From contig CAJINV010000027.1 in assembly GCA_905178155.1 (NCBI GenBank), positions 183,295-247,294 on the forward strand: a DNA stretch of 64,000 nt. The letters are read 5' to 3'. This document shows positions 23,681 through 34,782 of this stretch, piece by piece (the stretch's first letter is position 1; each line of letters opens with the position of its first letter). The DNA is from Amoebophrya sp. A120 (Eukaryota; Sar; Dinophyceae; Syndiniales; Amoebophryaceae). A program made the translations under genes and the position numbers. Under the pieces are notes generated by a model, which saw only the letters and a list, made by a program, of their open reading frames with translations, searched no databases and was not told the origin of the DNA.

Positions 23681-24260
23681 CCGTCCCCCCGTGGAGAAAA
23701 CTGCCCAAGGCCTGCGCTCACATAGGTGAGCACGTGGTCGGCGGGCGTCAAAATGTCGATGGCTCGCCGCGCTGTCCCGGCCCTGGGGTTCTCCTGCGCA
23801 CATCTGTTTGGCATTTCGCACAGACTAGGTCTCGCTTTTCTGTCCATACCAGCGTCGGTTTTTTTACGGTGGAGATGGCGAGGGGCTAATCGGTATGCAC
23901 TGTAAGACGCAAAATCCGCCACACAATACGTCTGATGCACGAGGAATGCACGCCGGGCATGAGATGCATTTCGCGGGCCTCTAGCGTTTCTCGCTTCTCT
24001 CCATCGGGGAAAAGCAGTGCGAAGGCCCAGCGACCTCGGCTGCCAGATGCGACTGCAAGTAGTCGAGCCTCAGCTTTTTGCATATAAAGAGGATCCAAAA
24101 GTTGCTTTCAACTAAAAACGATTCGAAAATGTGTGCTGGGGACGGATTTTTTCCGGAGGAGAAACGACGATGAGGCACCAGCAGGGCAAGCTGTTGTATC
24201 CTACACACTGAGCACGCTCACATTCTCGTATCCAAAATACCTAGATGGCAACTCCAAAAG
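23680..24260. other. Spacer between satellites
   Basis: No gene, introner or tandem repeat recognised. Confidence 0.4.
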
Positions 24261-26600
24261 ACGGGTGGCGAATATGTGGAACGACGACCGAATTAGCTCG
24301 TTTCGGCTTCCATTTTGTGAGGGGTAGAATAAGTGCATCAGAAGCATTTTGAAAACAGCGCGCTTTCAATTTGTGGAACCGCGACCCAATTAGGTTCTTT
24401 TGGGGTCCTTTTTTCCGGGCCCGAAGAAGGTAAGAATGGGGGCGGCGAAAGGAGCGCTCCCAATTTGTGGAACCACGGGCGAATTAGGTTCAAGCAGAGG
24501 CCTCTTTTTCCGCTCACGCGGATGCCGGTGTGGCCTTAAATCGAACTGCCAATTTGTGGAACCACGACCGAATTAGGTTCGTTTCCGGTTCCATTTTGTG
24601 AGAGGTAGACTAAGTGCTTCGGAAGCATTTAAAAAACAGCGCGTTTTTATTTTGTGGAACCACGAGCAAATTAGGTTCTCTTGGTGTCCTGTTTTCCGGG
24701 CCCGAAAAAGGTAAGAATGAGGCTGAAGAAAGCAGCACTGCAAATTTGTGGAACGACGAGCGAATTAGGCTCATTTGGGGCCACATTTTCCCGCGCCCGC
24801 GGATGGCTGTGCGCTTCTAATTTGTGGAACCGCGGGCGAATTAGGTTCATTTCGGGCTACAGTTTCTGAAGGGTCAGAGAAGCACCTTCGAGCGCTTCGA
24901 AAGAAACGCGCTTTCAATTTGTGGAACCGCGACCGGCTTAGGTTATTTTCCGGGCCTTTTTTCCAGGCCTGCGGGATGGAAGACCGATGCTTGAAAAGCA
25001 GCAATTCTAATTTGTGGAACCACGAGCGAATTAGCTTCGTTCGAGGTCTTATTTTCCCAGGGCCGCGGGATGAGGCGCATTCGAAATGCCACGTCTTTAA
25101 TTTGTGGAACCACGACCGGATTAGGTTCTTTTGGGGCCCTCTTTTCCGGGCCCTGGGGCTGGAAGAAAGGGCCAAAGAAATCTGCAGTGGCAATTTGTGG
25201 AACCACGAGGGAGTTGGGTTCATTTCGGGTCCTATTTTCCCGGGCCCGCGAATAGGAGAATCCACCCAAAGCCGCACTGCCAATTTGTGGAACCACGGGC
25301 AAACTAGGTTCATATCTGGCTCCATTTTTTGAAGGGTAAGAGAAGCGCCTTCGAGCGTTTCAAAAGAAACGCGCTTTCAATTTGTGGAACCACGACCGGC
25401 TTAGGTTCTTTTCCGGGCCTTTTTTCCAGGCCTGCGGGATGGAGGACCGATGCTTGAAAAGCAGCAATTCTAATTTGTGGAACCACGAGCGAAGTAGTTT
25501 CGTCCGATATCTTATTTTCCCCGGGCCGCGGGATGAGGCGCATTCGAAATGCCACGTCTTTAATTTGTGGAACCACGACCGGAATAGGTTCTTTTGGGGT
25601 CCTCTTTTCCGGGCCCTGAGGCTGGAAGAAAGGGGCAAAGAAATCTGCAGTGGCAATTTGTGGAACCACGAGGGAGTTGGGTTCATTTCGGGTCCTATTT
25701 TCCCGGGCCCGCAAATAGAAGAATCCACTCAAAGCCGCATTGCCAATTTGTGGAACCACGGGCAAATTAGGTTCGCTCTGGCTCCATTTTTTGAAGGGGA
25801 ACAGAAGCGCCTTCGAGCGTTTCGAAAGAAACGCGCTTTCAATTTGTGGAACCACGACCGGCTTAGGTTCTTTTCCGGGTCTTTTTTCCAGGCCTGGGGG
25901 ATGGAAGAACGATGCTTGAAAAGCAGCAATTCTAATTTATATTTATGGAACCACGAGCGAATTACCTTCGTTCGAGGTCTTATTTTCCCAGGGCCGCGGG
26001 ATGAGGCGCATTCGGAATGCCACGCTTTTAATTTGTGGAACCACGACCGGATTAGGTTCTTTTGGGGTCGTCTTTTCCGGGCCCTGGGGCTGGAAGAAAG
26101 GGGGAAAGAAATCTGCAGTGGCAATTTCTGGAACCACAAGGGAGTTGGGTTCATTTCGGGTCCTATTTTCCCGGGCCCGCGAATAGGAGAATCCGCCCAA
26201 AGCCGCACTGCCTTTTTGTGGAACCACGGGCAAATTAGGTTCATTTCTGGCTCCATTTTTTGAAGGGTAAGAGAAGCGCCTTCGAGCGTTTCGAAAGAAA
26301 CGCGCTTTCAATTTGTGGAACCACGACCGGCTTAGGTTCTTTTGGGGTCCTTTTTTTCGGGCCCGAGGGAGGCAAGAATGGAGTCTAAGAATGCCGTGCC
26401 TCCAATTTTTGGAAGTACGAGCGAGTTAGGTTCATTCAGAGGCCTCTTTTCCCGCTCACGCGGATGGCTGTGTGCTTCTTCTTAATTTGTGGAACCACGG
26501 GCGAATTACTTAGGTTCATTTCGGGCTCCATTTTGTGAGGATGAGAAATGGTACTGCCCGAAGACATCTACATCTAGCGCGTATTCAATTTGTGCAACCA
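24260..26600. repeat. About 93-bp satellite with about 465-bp higher-order period
   Basis: The core AATTTGTGGAACCACGA recurs about every 90-97 bp, some 25 times. From about 24.87 kb a five-unit block repeats with a period of about 465 bp (landmark GCGCCTTCGAGCGTTTC at about 25350, 25808 and 26276). Both strands stay open for up to 293 codons, an artefact. Confidence 0.9.
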
Positions 26601-26701
26601 TGACCATAGTAGGTTCATTTTGAAATCCATTTTGTAGTGGGGAAAGTGTATACGAAAATAGGCTGTGCTCTTTTCATGTGGGATATTCCGCCCAACCGCA
26701 G

Positions 26702-29700
26702 GACCCGAACCTCGCGCCGCGGCTATCAAGTGAAAATCAGTGTCTCGGGTGTGGTATCAAATGTAAAAATGTCTGGGTCTGGAAACTTGTGATGCTAAAA
26801 TGTGGATGATGGAAACAGTTCCGAATGCAACCCAGCATGACAACTTTCCAGAGCGCTTTCTCATACGCAATCCGCATCAGGAACTGCGTTTTTGCATGTA
26901 CAAAAGAGGCTGCGACTTCTGTTGGTTATGCAGCACAGAAAGCTAGCATTACAACTTCCAACCATTCAGACCCAGACATTTTTGCATTTGATATGTGGAA
27001 GATTTCAAGAATTGCCATGCACCTCACGGACCACGCACATGGTCTGGAATGCGATGTCGCCAGAAGCATGATCACAGCTTTATCTAGCGTTTGTGCGTTA
27101 CAGATTTTTGATGTGGTCAAGACTTCGCATGACACCCTGCATCCTTCCACACATGATCCGGGGATATTTGCAATCCATACTGCCCTCCGCTCAACGACGC
27201 TGCCGCGGACCCGCTAGTAGACATCGTGCACCAGTTCCCGAATCAGGCCGTCTGGTTCTATGCAGTGCAAATACGTCTGGGTCGGGAAGATTTCAAGGTT
27301 TGTCATGCGTGATTTGCATGACCCATGATGCCTGTAATGAATGCCCCAGCATCACAGATTTTTAGAACGCTTCCTGTAGTTACCGATTCCGCATGAGAAA
27401 TACACCCTCCGCGTAGCACGCGCTGGACTCCTCTTGCTGGTCATGCAATCCAGCTTTTTCTAGAATCGAAAGACACCAGCATGACAAGTTCCAACCTTCC
27501 AGACCCAGACAGAGTTGTAATGCATAGGTTCATCAAAATCGCGATGATTTTCGGTTCCGTCATATCCTGAGTAAAAACGTCCCCACCCCATAGTTGTCAT
27601 GCAGATTTGCAATCACAGGAAGATTTGTAATGTGCACCCCCATGAGAGGCATTTTCAATCGTGTTTTGGACTTTGTAATACTGTAAACAGGATGAGTAGA
27701 TGGCTTTGTGATGTGGCTGCACGTGCGAGACTGCACTACCTTACGGACTGAAGGTTGTCATGCGTGACTCCCAAAACTCCTAGGTTTGTGTTGCAAAATC
27801 CCCTTCTTGACTCTGGTGATGTGGGGACGTTTTTACTCAGGATACGTCACGGGCGTTTTGGTGTCCGTCCCATGCACGGCCTTATCGCAAGAAAAAAGTG
27901 TTACAGTTACACATTGTGTTGCAGGCCAAGCAAGACAGACCAGCTCTGTCATGCCGGATACGCATAGAAGCCGCGTTTCATAGGTGTTTTCCCGTAGAAT
28001 TTCTGCATTACAAGTTTTCTCTCTACTTATGCAGAGAAATTTGTGTTGCTGAATTGATTACAAATGTGTAACTGTAACACTTTTCTCCTGGGATAGGCCT
28101 TCCTACTGCTCTACTGGAGCCGCTGCTCGGAGTGCAACCGGCCGCTGCACTACTGGATCCTGATACACACCTGCTATCAATAGGAAAAATTCCCCCTTTT
28201 CATACAGAAAAAGTACATTTTTGGAAATTTGTGATGCTGATTTGTGGTGACAAATCGTGTCTGTCTTGCAAGAAGGCAAGTCCGCAGGCTCCGCCGCATT
28301 ACGCAGGCGGCTTGTCATGCTGTTGGGCCTACAGCGCGGATGTTTTTCCTGCTAAGTGCCTAAGCCAGAACCTCGCTCCTCGCAATTGATGCGGGCCTTC
28401 AGGGCTCTCCAGCAAGACAGCGCGGATTTTTGTACACAAATCCAGCACGAGAAATTTCGTTTTGATATGGTGAGGGGGGACTCTTCCTTTCGATACCTGC
28501 CTGCTCGTGTTCCAAACGCCGGTATTTTGGCCAGTGGTGTAGTTTTTGATGAAAAAAAATTTTTAGAAGCAAGCGAAAATGAATGTACAGCAAGTAGCGA
28601 AGCGCAAATTGTGCGTTATATTCTGCAATTGAACCATCAGGTCCGCGTCGTTTTCTGCTATTCCATTATGGCGGAGGAACGCGCTGGTAGCGACCCTGGG
28701 CGGTTGGATATGATGATGAAACTGAGTGATATACTAATCGGAAATTTGTGTTTGTGATGCGGATTTTAGCACGATTACAACATTTGTCATGCGCTACAAC
28801 GCATTCCGAATTTCCCTTTCCGCGTCGCTTATTATGATCATTCTGTTTCAACCTCATACCCCAGCAATTGGTTCGGAGGCTAACTTCCGCGCGGGTACGA
28901 CGATGCACAACTCCCCCTCCCCCTTATTTGTCATGCAAAGTACCAGATCCACACCTTGCGTCTTGGCACTCTTTACATGACAGATTCTGGTAGCCCAAAT
29001 TGCAGCACTACACTTCTCTGGTGCAAATTTGTCATGCAAAACCGGCACTCTTGCTGATGCTTGTATTCCTGTTCATGCTATACAAATGAGGATCAAGGGG
29101 GGTTGCGCACTCTCATAGCGGGCGTGGAAAATGTCGAAGCTCATCTCTATCGCGACATACCTCTGGTTCGTGTATGGAATGCGTGTGAAGAACTACTCGA
29201 TTTGTGCAGCTGTTTGTCATGCATAGTAGCAGTTACACTACAGCTCCTGTGACGTATCGTTGTAGCTTCCTGAACAGGAATACCATCACAAGCATCACAA
29301 AATTCAGTTCTTCATTGAAAGTCTATACCTCCCTGGGTTTAGTGTGGGTGCTGAACAGCTCGCATTGCCCCCAGTGTCCGGGCTTGTACAGGTATAGTGT
29401 GAAAAATACGTTGGATGTGTTATGCGGAAAAATACGTTAACTGTCGAAAGCATCATCCCCTCCATCAGGCAGCTACAATTTTGTTTGTCATGCACCATGC
29501 GCATAGGACTGACAATGAATTTGTGTTGCGAGTTCAGAAACGAAAATGAACGACAGGTTGGTGATCGCTGTCATTCTTACCGCGATTATCCGGCTGCTGG
29601 TGACGATATCAAAACTGTGCACCACTAGTTCATCTCTAGTATAGTAAGGTTCCGAAGTTTGTCATGCATGTTCAGCGTTGCAAATGGACAATCGGGTTCG

Positions 29701-31266
29701 AGGCATAATGGAGTAGGCATTCTCGCATGAAAAACTTGTGTGAAGAACAACCGATCACTCCAACTAGAGGAACTTTCGCCCTCGCATACTCTCTCGTCTG
29801 CTTCTACCAGTGCTTTCCCATCCGCCCGAGATTGATGAACCTCGGCTTCCTCCAGAGACCCCAGCGGCCGGTCGGCATCACGGATGAGCAACTGGAAATG
29901 CTCGGTCAGTGGAAATACACGACGTCTTCATCAGCGAGCGGTTCTACTGCAGAGGCAGCAACGTCGTCGACGTCCTCGGGTAGCGATAACTCCAGTACCG
30001 AATCGGATCGTACAAAAGGGTGTGTGAATAAACCCAACTCCGCGACGACGGATCAAGAGCTGCAAGTCACCGAGACGACCGGAGAAAAGGTCCAGCGAAC
30101 TCCAAAAACCCCAACAGCCGCCGTAAACGGCCGAGCAGACGAGGACTCGGGGGTCGGCAGATCAGCAGTGGACGAGCAGCGACAAGGCAGCAACGGGCAG
30201 AAGGAACAAGAACATGCAGCGGAAGTGCAAAATATTGAACCTGCTGGTGCGACAAAGTCATCAAGTACTACGACTTCTACATCGACAGACCTGGTACAAC
30301 TCGCAGGGGCTGGAGCAGTGGAGCCGGCGGGGACCACGTCTACCACAACCAAAACCACCACCGCTCCCTCCTCACCAGATGACATCACGTCGTCAAAAGC
30401 AACAGGTGCTGCTGTCGCAGAAAAATCAAGTCAGGTAGACAATACGGCGTCGGAGAGGAGAGCAGAAAGTACTAGTAACACTGAGACAGGAAAACAAGAT
30501 GAATCCTCCGGGAAATCCTCTACGGCAGGTAGTAACACACCTCTATCAAATGCAAAAATGTCTGGGTCTGGAAGAATGCAGACTTGTCATGCATATTTTG
30601 TGTGATGATTAATGCCTCTAATGCATGAACTAGCAACGCAGATTTTTAGAGGGCTCCCTAATGCCTATTCCGCATGAAAAATACCCTCTCCGCGAAACAC
30701 AAACAGGAGTCCTGTTGCTGGTCATGCAATACAGATTTTTTTGGAATCCAGAGACAGCATTACAAGTTGCATTCTTCCAGACCCAGACATTTTTGCATTT
30801 CATAACCTCCGCAGCTAAACCACGACACGTGCGCGGTGTGCTTGTCGGAATTTGCGGACGGCGACATCGTGCGGACGCTCCCGTGTGCGCACATCTTCCA
30901 CCAACCCTGCATCGATAAATGGCTGAAGAAGAACCGATATGGATTGCAAAAATGTCTGGGTTTGGAAGATTCCAACTTGTAATGCTGTCTTTGGATTCCA
31001 AAAAAATTTGTATTGCGTGACCAGCAACAGGAGCCCAGTTTGTGTTACGTGGAGAGGGCATTTCTCATGCGGAATAGGCATTAGGAAGCCCTCTAAAAAT
31101 CTGTGTTGCTAGATCATGCATTAGAGGCATCAACCATCATACAAAATATGCATGACAAGTCTGCATTCTTCCAGATCCAGACATTCTTGCATTTGATAAC
31201 CGAAAGTGCCCACTTTGCCTCCAGGATGTCTTGGTCCTGTTGGAGCGGCGGAAGAAAAATGATTGA
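26702..31266 (+). CDS. Four-TM RING-H2 E3 ubiquitin ligase, 5' end not found
   Basis: Predicted membrane E3 ubiquitin ligase. Exons: 26702-26723, 27180-27258, 27527-27562, 27845-27882, 28096-28174, 28496-28521, 28641-(unresolved), 29119-29182, 29343-29391, 29768-30543, 30805-30937, 31199-31266. Hydrophobic segments: [33 protein letters not shown] continuing across the first GT-AG intron; [14 protein letters not shown] joined to [21 protein letters not shown] Ser/Thr-rich linker of about 200 residues follows. The RING-H2 reads CAVC, then C-AH-IFH-QPC, then ten residues to CPLC, with the second half on the last exon. Introns 28522-28640, 29183-29342 and 29392-29767 are ordinary GT-AG. The first exon begins after a CAG acceptor at 26699-26701. 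The junction between 28641 and 29118 is not resolved. RING identity is firm; the substrate is unknown. Confidence 0.8.
26724..27179. mobile_element. Outer family A introner of a nested pair
   Basis: Outer element interrupted by the copy at 26755-26993. With the inner one removed it reads as a standard family-A left end (TATCAAGTG..., GGGTGTGGAAGATTTC) and a right end CAATCCATA. Its outer flanks GCGGC / CTGCC do not form a clear TSD. Confidence 0.75.
26755..26993. mobile_element. Inner family A introner inserted in another introner
   Basis: 239 bp, TIR-complete, exact TSD TGTGG. The duplicated bases are part of the outer element's own terminal repeat (GGTGTGGAAG), which proves insertion order. 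Confidence 0.88.
27259..27526. mobile_element. Introner family A, RING gene
   Basis: 268 bp with exact TSD GGTTC. Ends TATGCAGTGC / GTAATGCATA. Precedes the first membrane segment. Confidence 0.88.
27563..27844. mobile_element. Introner family C, RING gene
   Basis: 282 bp with exact TSD CGTCA. Full TIR TATCCTGAGTAAAAACGT at the left. Confidence 0.9.
27883..28095. mobile_element. Introner family D variant, RING gene
   Basis: 213 bp with exact TSD GGCCT. TIR TATCGCAAGAAAAAAGTG, followed by an inverted GTTACAGTTACAC repeat. Confidence 0.85.
28175..28495. mobile_element. Introner family B, RING gene
   Basis: 321 bp with exact TSD CCTGC. Confidence 0.88.
28522..28640 (+). other. Canonical GT-AG intron, RING gene
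   Basis: Donor CCG|GTATTT, acceptor ATCAG|GTC, phase 0. Joins FQTP to VRVVFCYS, continuing the second membrane segment. Carries no clear introner word. Confidence 0.65.
29183..29342 (+). other. Canonical GT-AG intron containing introner words
   Basis: Donor ATGC|GTGTGAAG, acceptor TTTAG|TG. Joins VYGM to LWVLNSSHC. Contains TTTGTCATGC near its left end and GCATCACAAAATT near the middle. Confidence 0.7.
29392..29767 (+). other. Canonical GT-AG intron containing introner words
   Basis: Donor TACAG|GTATAG, acceptor AACTAG|A. Joins CPGLY to RGTFALAYS. Contains TTTGTCATGC twice and TTTGTGTTGC once. Confidence 0.7.
30544..30804. mobile_element. Introner family A, RING gene
   Basis: 261 bp with exact TSD ACCTC. 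Lies just before the RING; its removal gives [14 protein letters not shown]. Confidence 0.9.
30938..31198. mobile_element. Introner family A inside the RING finger
   Basis: 261 bp with exact TSD ACCGA. Splits the ten-residue stretch between the sixth cysteine and CPLC, so the known RING spacing tests the splice site. Confidence 0.92.
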
Positions 31267-31620
31267 AAGAGAATTTCAGCTGAATATGTTACCTCCTTAC
31301 CGCACGTTTTGTTACGCTACCAAGCCAAGCGGGAAAGTACTTCTTAGCGGCTACTAGTAGTCTTATCTTCTTCTTTTGCTCTAGCCAGCACCAGTGCGCG
31401 TTTTGCGCGCTGAACCGGTAGTGTTAAAACCAGGTCTTCCAACCACGTCGTGAAAACAAGACACAAAGATACAGACACGCGAATGAAGTGGAACTTGAAA
31501 AGATGATGCGAGTAGTAGATTTTGGTCTTCACTTTACTTTTTGAATCAAACCGGCACGTGCTGACAGAAATAAGTACGTGCATCTGGTCGTCGTCGTGAC
31601 AGGACGCGTTCCTCGTCAGG
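31267..31620. other. Spacer downstream of RING gene
   Basis: 3' flank of the RING gene. No gene or repeat recognised. Confidence 0.4.
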
Positions 31621-32335
31621 GCGGCAGCGTTGCCTCACACTGCACCAAAATCGCACGACAGGAAGCCCATTTGGCTTCTGAAAAAACTAATTGTCCCGAT
31701 ATCGGGACATTTAGTTTTCGGGCACGGTTTTGCAGCTGTCAGAACAGCAGCATTCCATCGGGGAAGGGGGAATTTTGTGATGCTCATAGCATCACACCTC
31801 CGCGCCCCGGGAGTCGCGGCAGCTTCGACCTGGGTTGCCTCATACTGCACCAAAATCGCATGACACGAAGCCGATTTGGCTTCTGAAAAAACTAATTGTC
31901 CCGATATCGGGACAATTAGTTTTCGGGAACGGCTGTGCAGCTGTCAGAGCAGCAGCACTCCATCGGGGGAAGGGGCAACTTGTGAGGCTCATAGCATCCC
32001 ACCTCCGCGCCCCGGGACTCGCGGCAGCTTCGACCTGGGTTGCCTCATACTGCACCAAAATCGCATGGCGCGAAGCCTATTTGGCTTCTGAAAAAACTAA
32101 TTGTCCCGATATCGGGACAATTAGTTTTTGGGAATGGTTTTGCAGCTGTCAGAACAGCAGCATTCCATCGGGGGAAAGGGAGTTTTGTGATGCTCATAGC
32201 ATCCCACCTCCGCGCCCCGGGACTCGCGGCAGCTTCGACCTGGGTTGCCTCATACTGCACCAAAATCGCATGACACGAAGCCTATTTGGCTTCTGAAAAA
32301 ACTAATTGTCCCGATATCGGGACAATTAGTTTTTT
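31620..32335. repeat. Palindromic satellite, about 205-bp unit
   Basis: Three and a half units. Each has a 32-bp perfect palindrome with arms AACTAATTGTCCCGAT (for example 31890-31921); the first copy is one base imperfect. Ends about 600 bp upstream of the PGAM5-like start. Confidence 0.92.
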
Positions 32336-32936
32336 CGGAAGGGAAGTGTGACTAGTTTGGGTCGATTTTGGTGCACATCGTGCGGAGGACCTTTTTTTGC
32401 GTGATTTCTCGGTCCCGAGCTACGGCATCTTCTCGTTGCGCATGTCCCTCGGCATGGGCAAAAAACGCAACTACGAAGTCGTGAAAGTGTTCACTTTTCG
32501 TTTTTTTCCGGCACATAGGTGCAGCGAAATGGTTTCGAAACTGTACACAAAGCATTTTTTCAAGACCCCGACACAGGGTATTAGTTCTCTTCGAGGTGCA
32601 GCATTGTCTACAGAAATGAACCAACGATATCCCGCACAAGACATTTTGTTCAACCTGTGCGCGTTAGAAGAGGAAGAAAGGGTCGAAACAAATTTACCGA
32701 AATTTGTGAAATTTACCAACATTTTTCTCCGGCCGCTGAACTGGACTAGAGACAACTTAGAGCCACGCAAGATGTTGTCGCTGAAGCGTCCTTTTCGTAA
32801 CATAGAGCCCATGAGGCGCCATGTAGCCCTCTGTGCCTCACACACGACGACCATTGCAGGCCCAGGCACCCCGGACGGGCGTCTTGCTTTTACCCTCCAA
32901 AGACGAACCCATGTAGCCGCATCGCGGGCCTCCAAC
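32336..32936. other. 5' flank of the PGAM5-like gene
   Basis: The coding frame is open from 32397 through this stretch, but the composition is not protein-like and the better start is 32937. Presumably promoter and leader. No further element recognised. Confidence 0.4.
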
Positions 32937-34782
32937 ATGCGGAATCTTCACGGGTACCGCCTCAGGCCCTGCCGGTTTTTCGTGAACTCCTGCTACAGGA
33001 GAAACGTGGTGCCAAAGGGAGGTGGTCCTTTGCCATGTGCAACAAGAAGGGCTTCTTCTTCTTCATCGCGCACTTTCAGTTCGACCGCTTCGGATGCAGC
33101 GACTTCGGGGTCGTCTGCTGCTGGAGCAACTACTTCGTCGAGCACACAAAGTGCGAGTCCGACTGGTCCGTCAACATCTACGTCTTCATCCTCTTCTAAC
33201 AACACAGCCAAATCCTTAGCCGCAACACTAGCCCTGGGCATGGGCCTGGCGTACTTTACCTACGACAAGATTGTGGACAGCAATTACGAGAAACTGAAAA
33301 CGGCGTTGGAGCAGCCCAAGTACGTCTTCGACTGGGATCCAACGAGGTGGAGCGTGCCAAACGACGAGGAATTGGTGCTGGATATCGGGCGGAAAGAGAT
33401 CATTCTGGTATACGATATGCCGTTGAGAAACGCATCATACACGACTTTGGCGTTATAGAAAAAATTGTAGGACAGCACCCTCGCATGACAAATCCGAAAA
33501 TTATACCCATACTGCGACGGCATGAGAAATATTAAACCTCTCTGTCAAAGTAGGTTCGCCACGGTCAGTACCACACGCGGGCCCTCCAAGACGACGGCCG
33601 CACCCTGACCAAGCTCGGTGAGGAGCAGGCAAGGCTCACCGGCGAGCGGCTTTTCGACCTCCTTTCCGCGGACGGGCTATTCCCGATTCGCAGGCCGAAT
33701 TGCACGATTAAGTGCTTCCAGTCTTCACTCACCCGCGCGACGCAGACCGCCGACATTGCCACCAGGGTGATGAATGAGAAGATGGGGAATCTAGTCGAGA
33801 AACTCATGCAGCACCAGAAAATCGTCGCGAATAGAGAACAAAACCATGACGGGAATAACAGATCTGGTGGCGGTGGTGGGCTGCACACTCTACTCAACAA
33901 TGGGTCGTCGGCAGCAGCGCGAAATAATTCTCCAGGAAGCAACGAGGACTCATCGGAACTCAGCGCGGAGGCCGCCGAGGTAGCGGATTCTCTCCGACTC
34001 AGTGCGGAAACAAACGCGGATATCGCAGAGGGCCTTCCGTGCATCCCCGACCCCGATCCTCAGCACGGGAAGCGTAGTACGACCAACAAAACCAGTCAGG
34101 ACCGGATCCGCGGGGCGTTTAACCAGATCTTCCGCGTGCCGCAAGGGACCAACATCGAGCACATTTCGACCAACATCTACTTCTGCCACGCCAACGTGAT
34201 CCGGTATTTCGTCCTTATCAAACGTAAAAATGTCTGGGTCTGGAAGATTGCGAGATTTGTCATGCTGATCTGGCATGGCCCTTAAATCTGTATTGCGTGG
34301 CCACAAACAGCCTCTCTCGCCTGTCATGCAAAAACGCAGTTTCTCATGCGGAATACGCAGCACAGAAGCACGAAGCAACTTGTCATGCTTGGCGGCGCAT
34401 TACAGTTCATTTGTATATTGACTGACTTGCATCACAAGTTTCCAGACTCAGACATTTTTCCATTTAATAGTCCTCCGCGCACTGCAACTCGACGAACGCG
34501 CGTGGCTGCGGTTGAGCGTGGCGCACGCATATCCTTTGCAAAAGTATCGTACTCGTATAGATGCAAATCGTGCATTACAAATCTTGTTTCCAAGGCAAAT
34601 CTGCATAACAAATTTTATTTCTCATGCTGAGGAAATTTGTAATGCATTTATACGAGTACGATAGTACTTTTGGAGTTCATAACGCATCTGTCGTGTGGAT
34701 TTCGCTAGATCATGACGGTTACGTGTCAGTGCGCCTGCTCGGGGACGCAGGGCATTTACCTGTTCAGAAGTTGACGTACTGA
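32937..34782 (+). CDS. PGAM5-like mitochondrial Ser/Thr phosphatase (histidine-phosphatase fold)
   Basis: Phosphoglycerate-mutase-fold protein phosphatase resembling mitochondrial PGAM5. Exons: 32937-33407, 33554-34215, 34470-34529, 34682-34782; 1284 nt, 427 aa. Residues 1-35 are rich in Arg and lack acidic residues (MRNLHGYRLRPCRFF), a good mitochondrial targeting sequence and the reason for this start. A Ser/Thr-rich stretch follows, then a hydrophobic segment (about 93-108) and DWDPTRW (about 132), recalling the WDPNWD multimerisation motif. Catalytic VRHGQY has His160; GRTLTKLGEEQA, SSLTRATQTA and FCHANVIRYF (second catalytic His about 369) follow in order. A low-complexity insert of about 110 residues lies between the second and third motifs. 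The RHG codons are formed across a GT-AG intron. Introners interrupt the 3' part. Confidence 0.87.
33408..33553 (+). other. Canonical GT-AG intron with introner words
   Basis: Donor CTG|GTATAC, acceptor AAAGTAG|GTT. Joins IIL to VRHG in phase 0. Contains GCATGACAAAT and GCATGAGAAAT. Confidence 0.85.
34216..34469. mobile_element. Introner family A, PGAM5-like gene
   Basis: 254 bp with exact TSD GTCCT. Separates HANVIRYF from VLRALQLDERAW. Confidence 0.9.
34530..34681. mobile_element. Introner family E, PGAM5-like gene
   Basis: 152 bp with exact TSD ACGCA. Inverted ACTCGTATA / TATACGAGT near the ends. Confidence 0.88.

Noticed and set aside
22097-23940. Long minus-strand frames of 510-574 codons
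   Set aside because: They lie within the 113-bp GC-rich satellite, and two overlapping frames are equally open.
30544-31198. Splicing of family A at its internal GT (ATGTCTGG) and AG (ACCCAG)
   Set aside because: It would leave about 39 bases, disturb RING spacing, and at 30544-30804 introduce a stop.
32397-32936. N-terminal extension of the PGAM5-like protein from the ATG at 32397
   Set aside because: The extension is unlike any PGAM5 and would bury the Arg-rich targeting sequence that begins at 32937.
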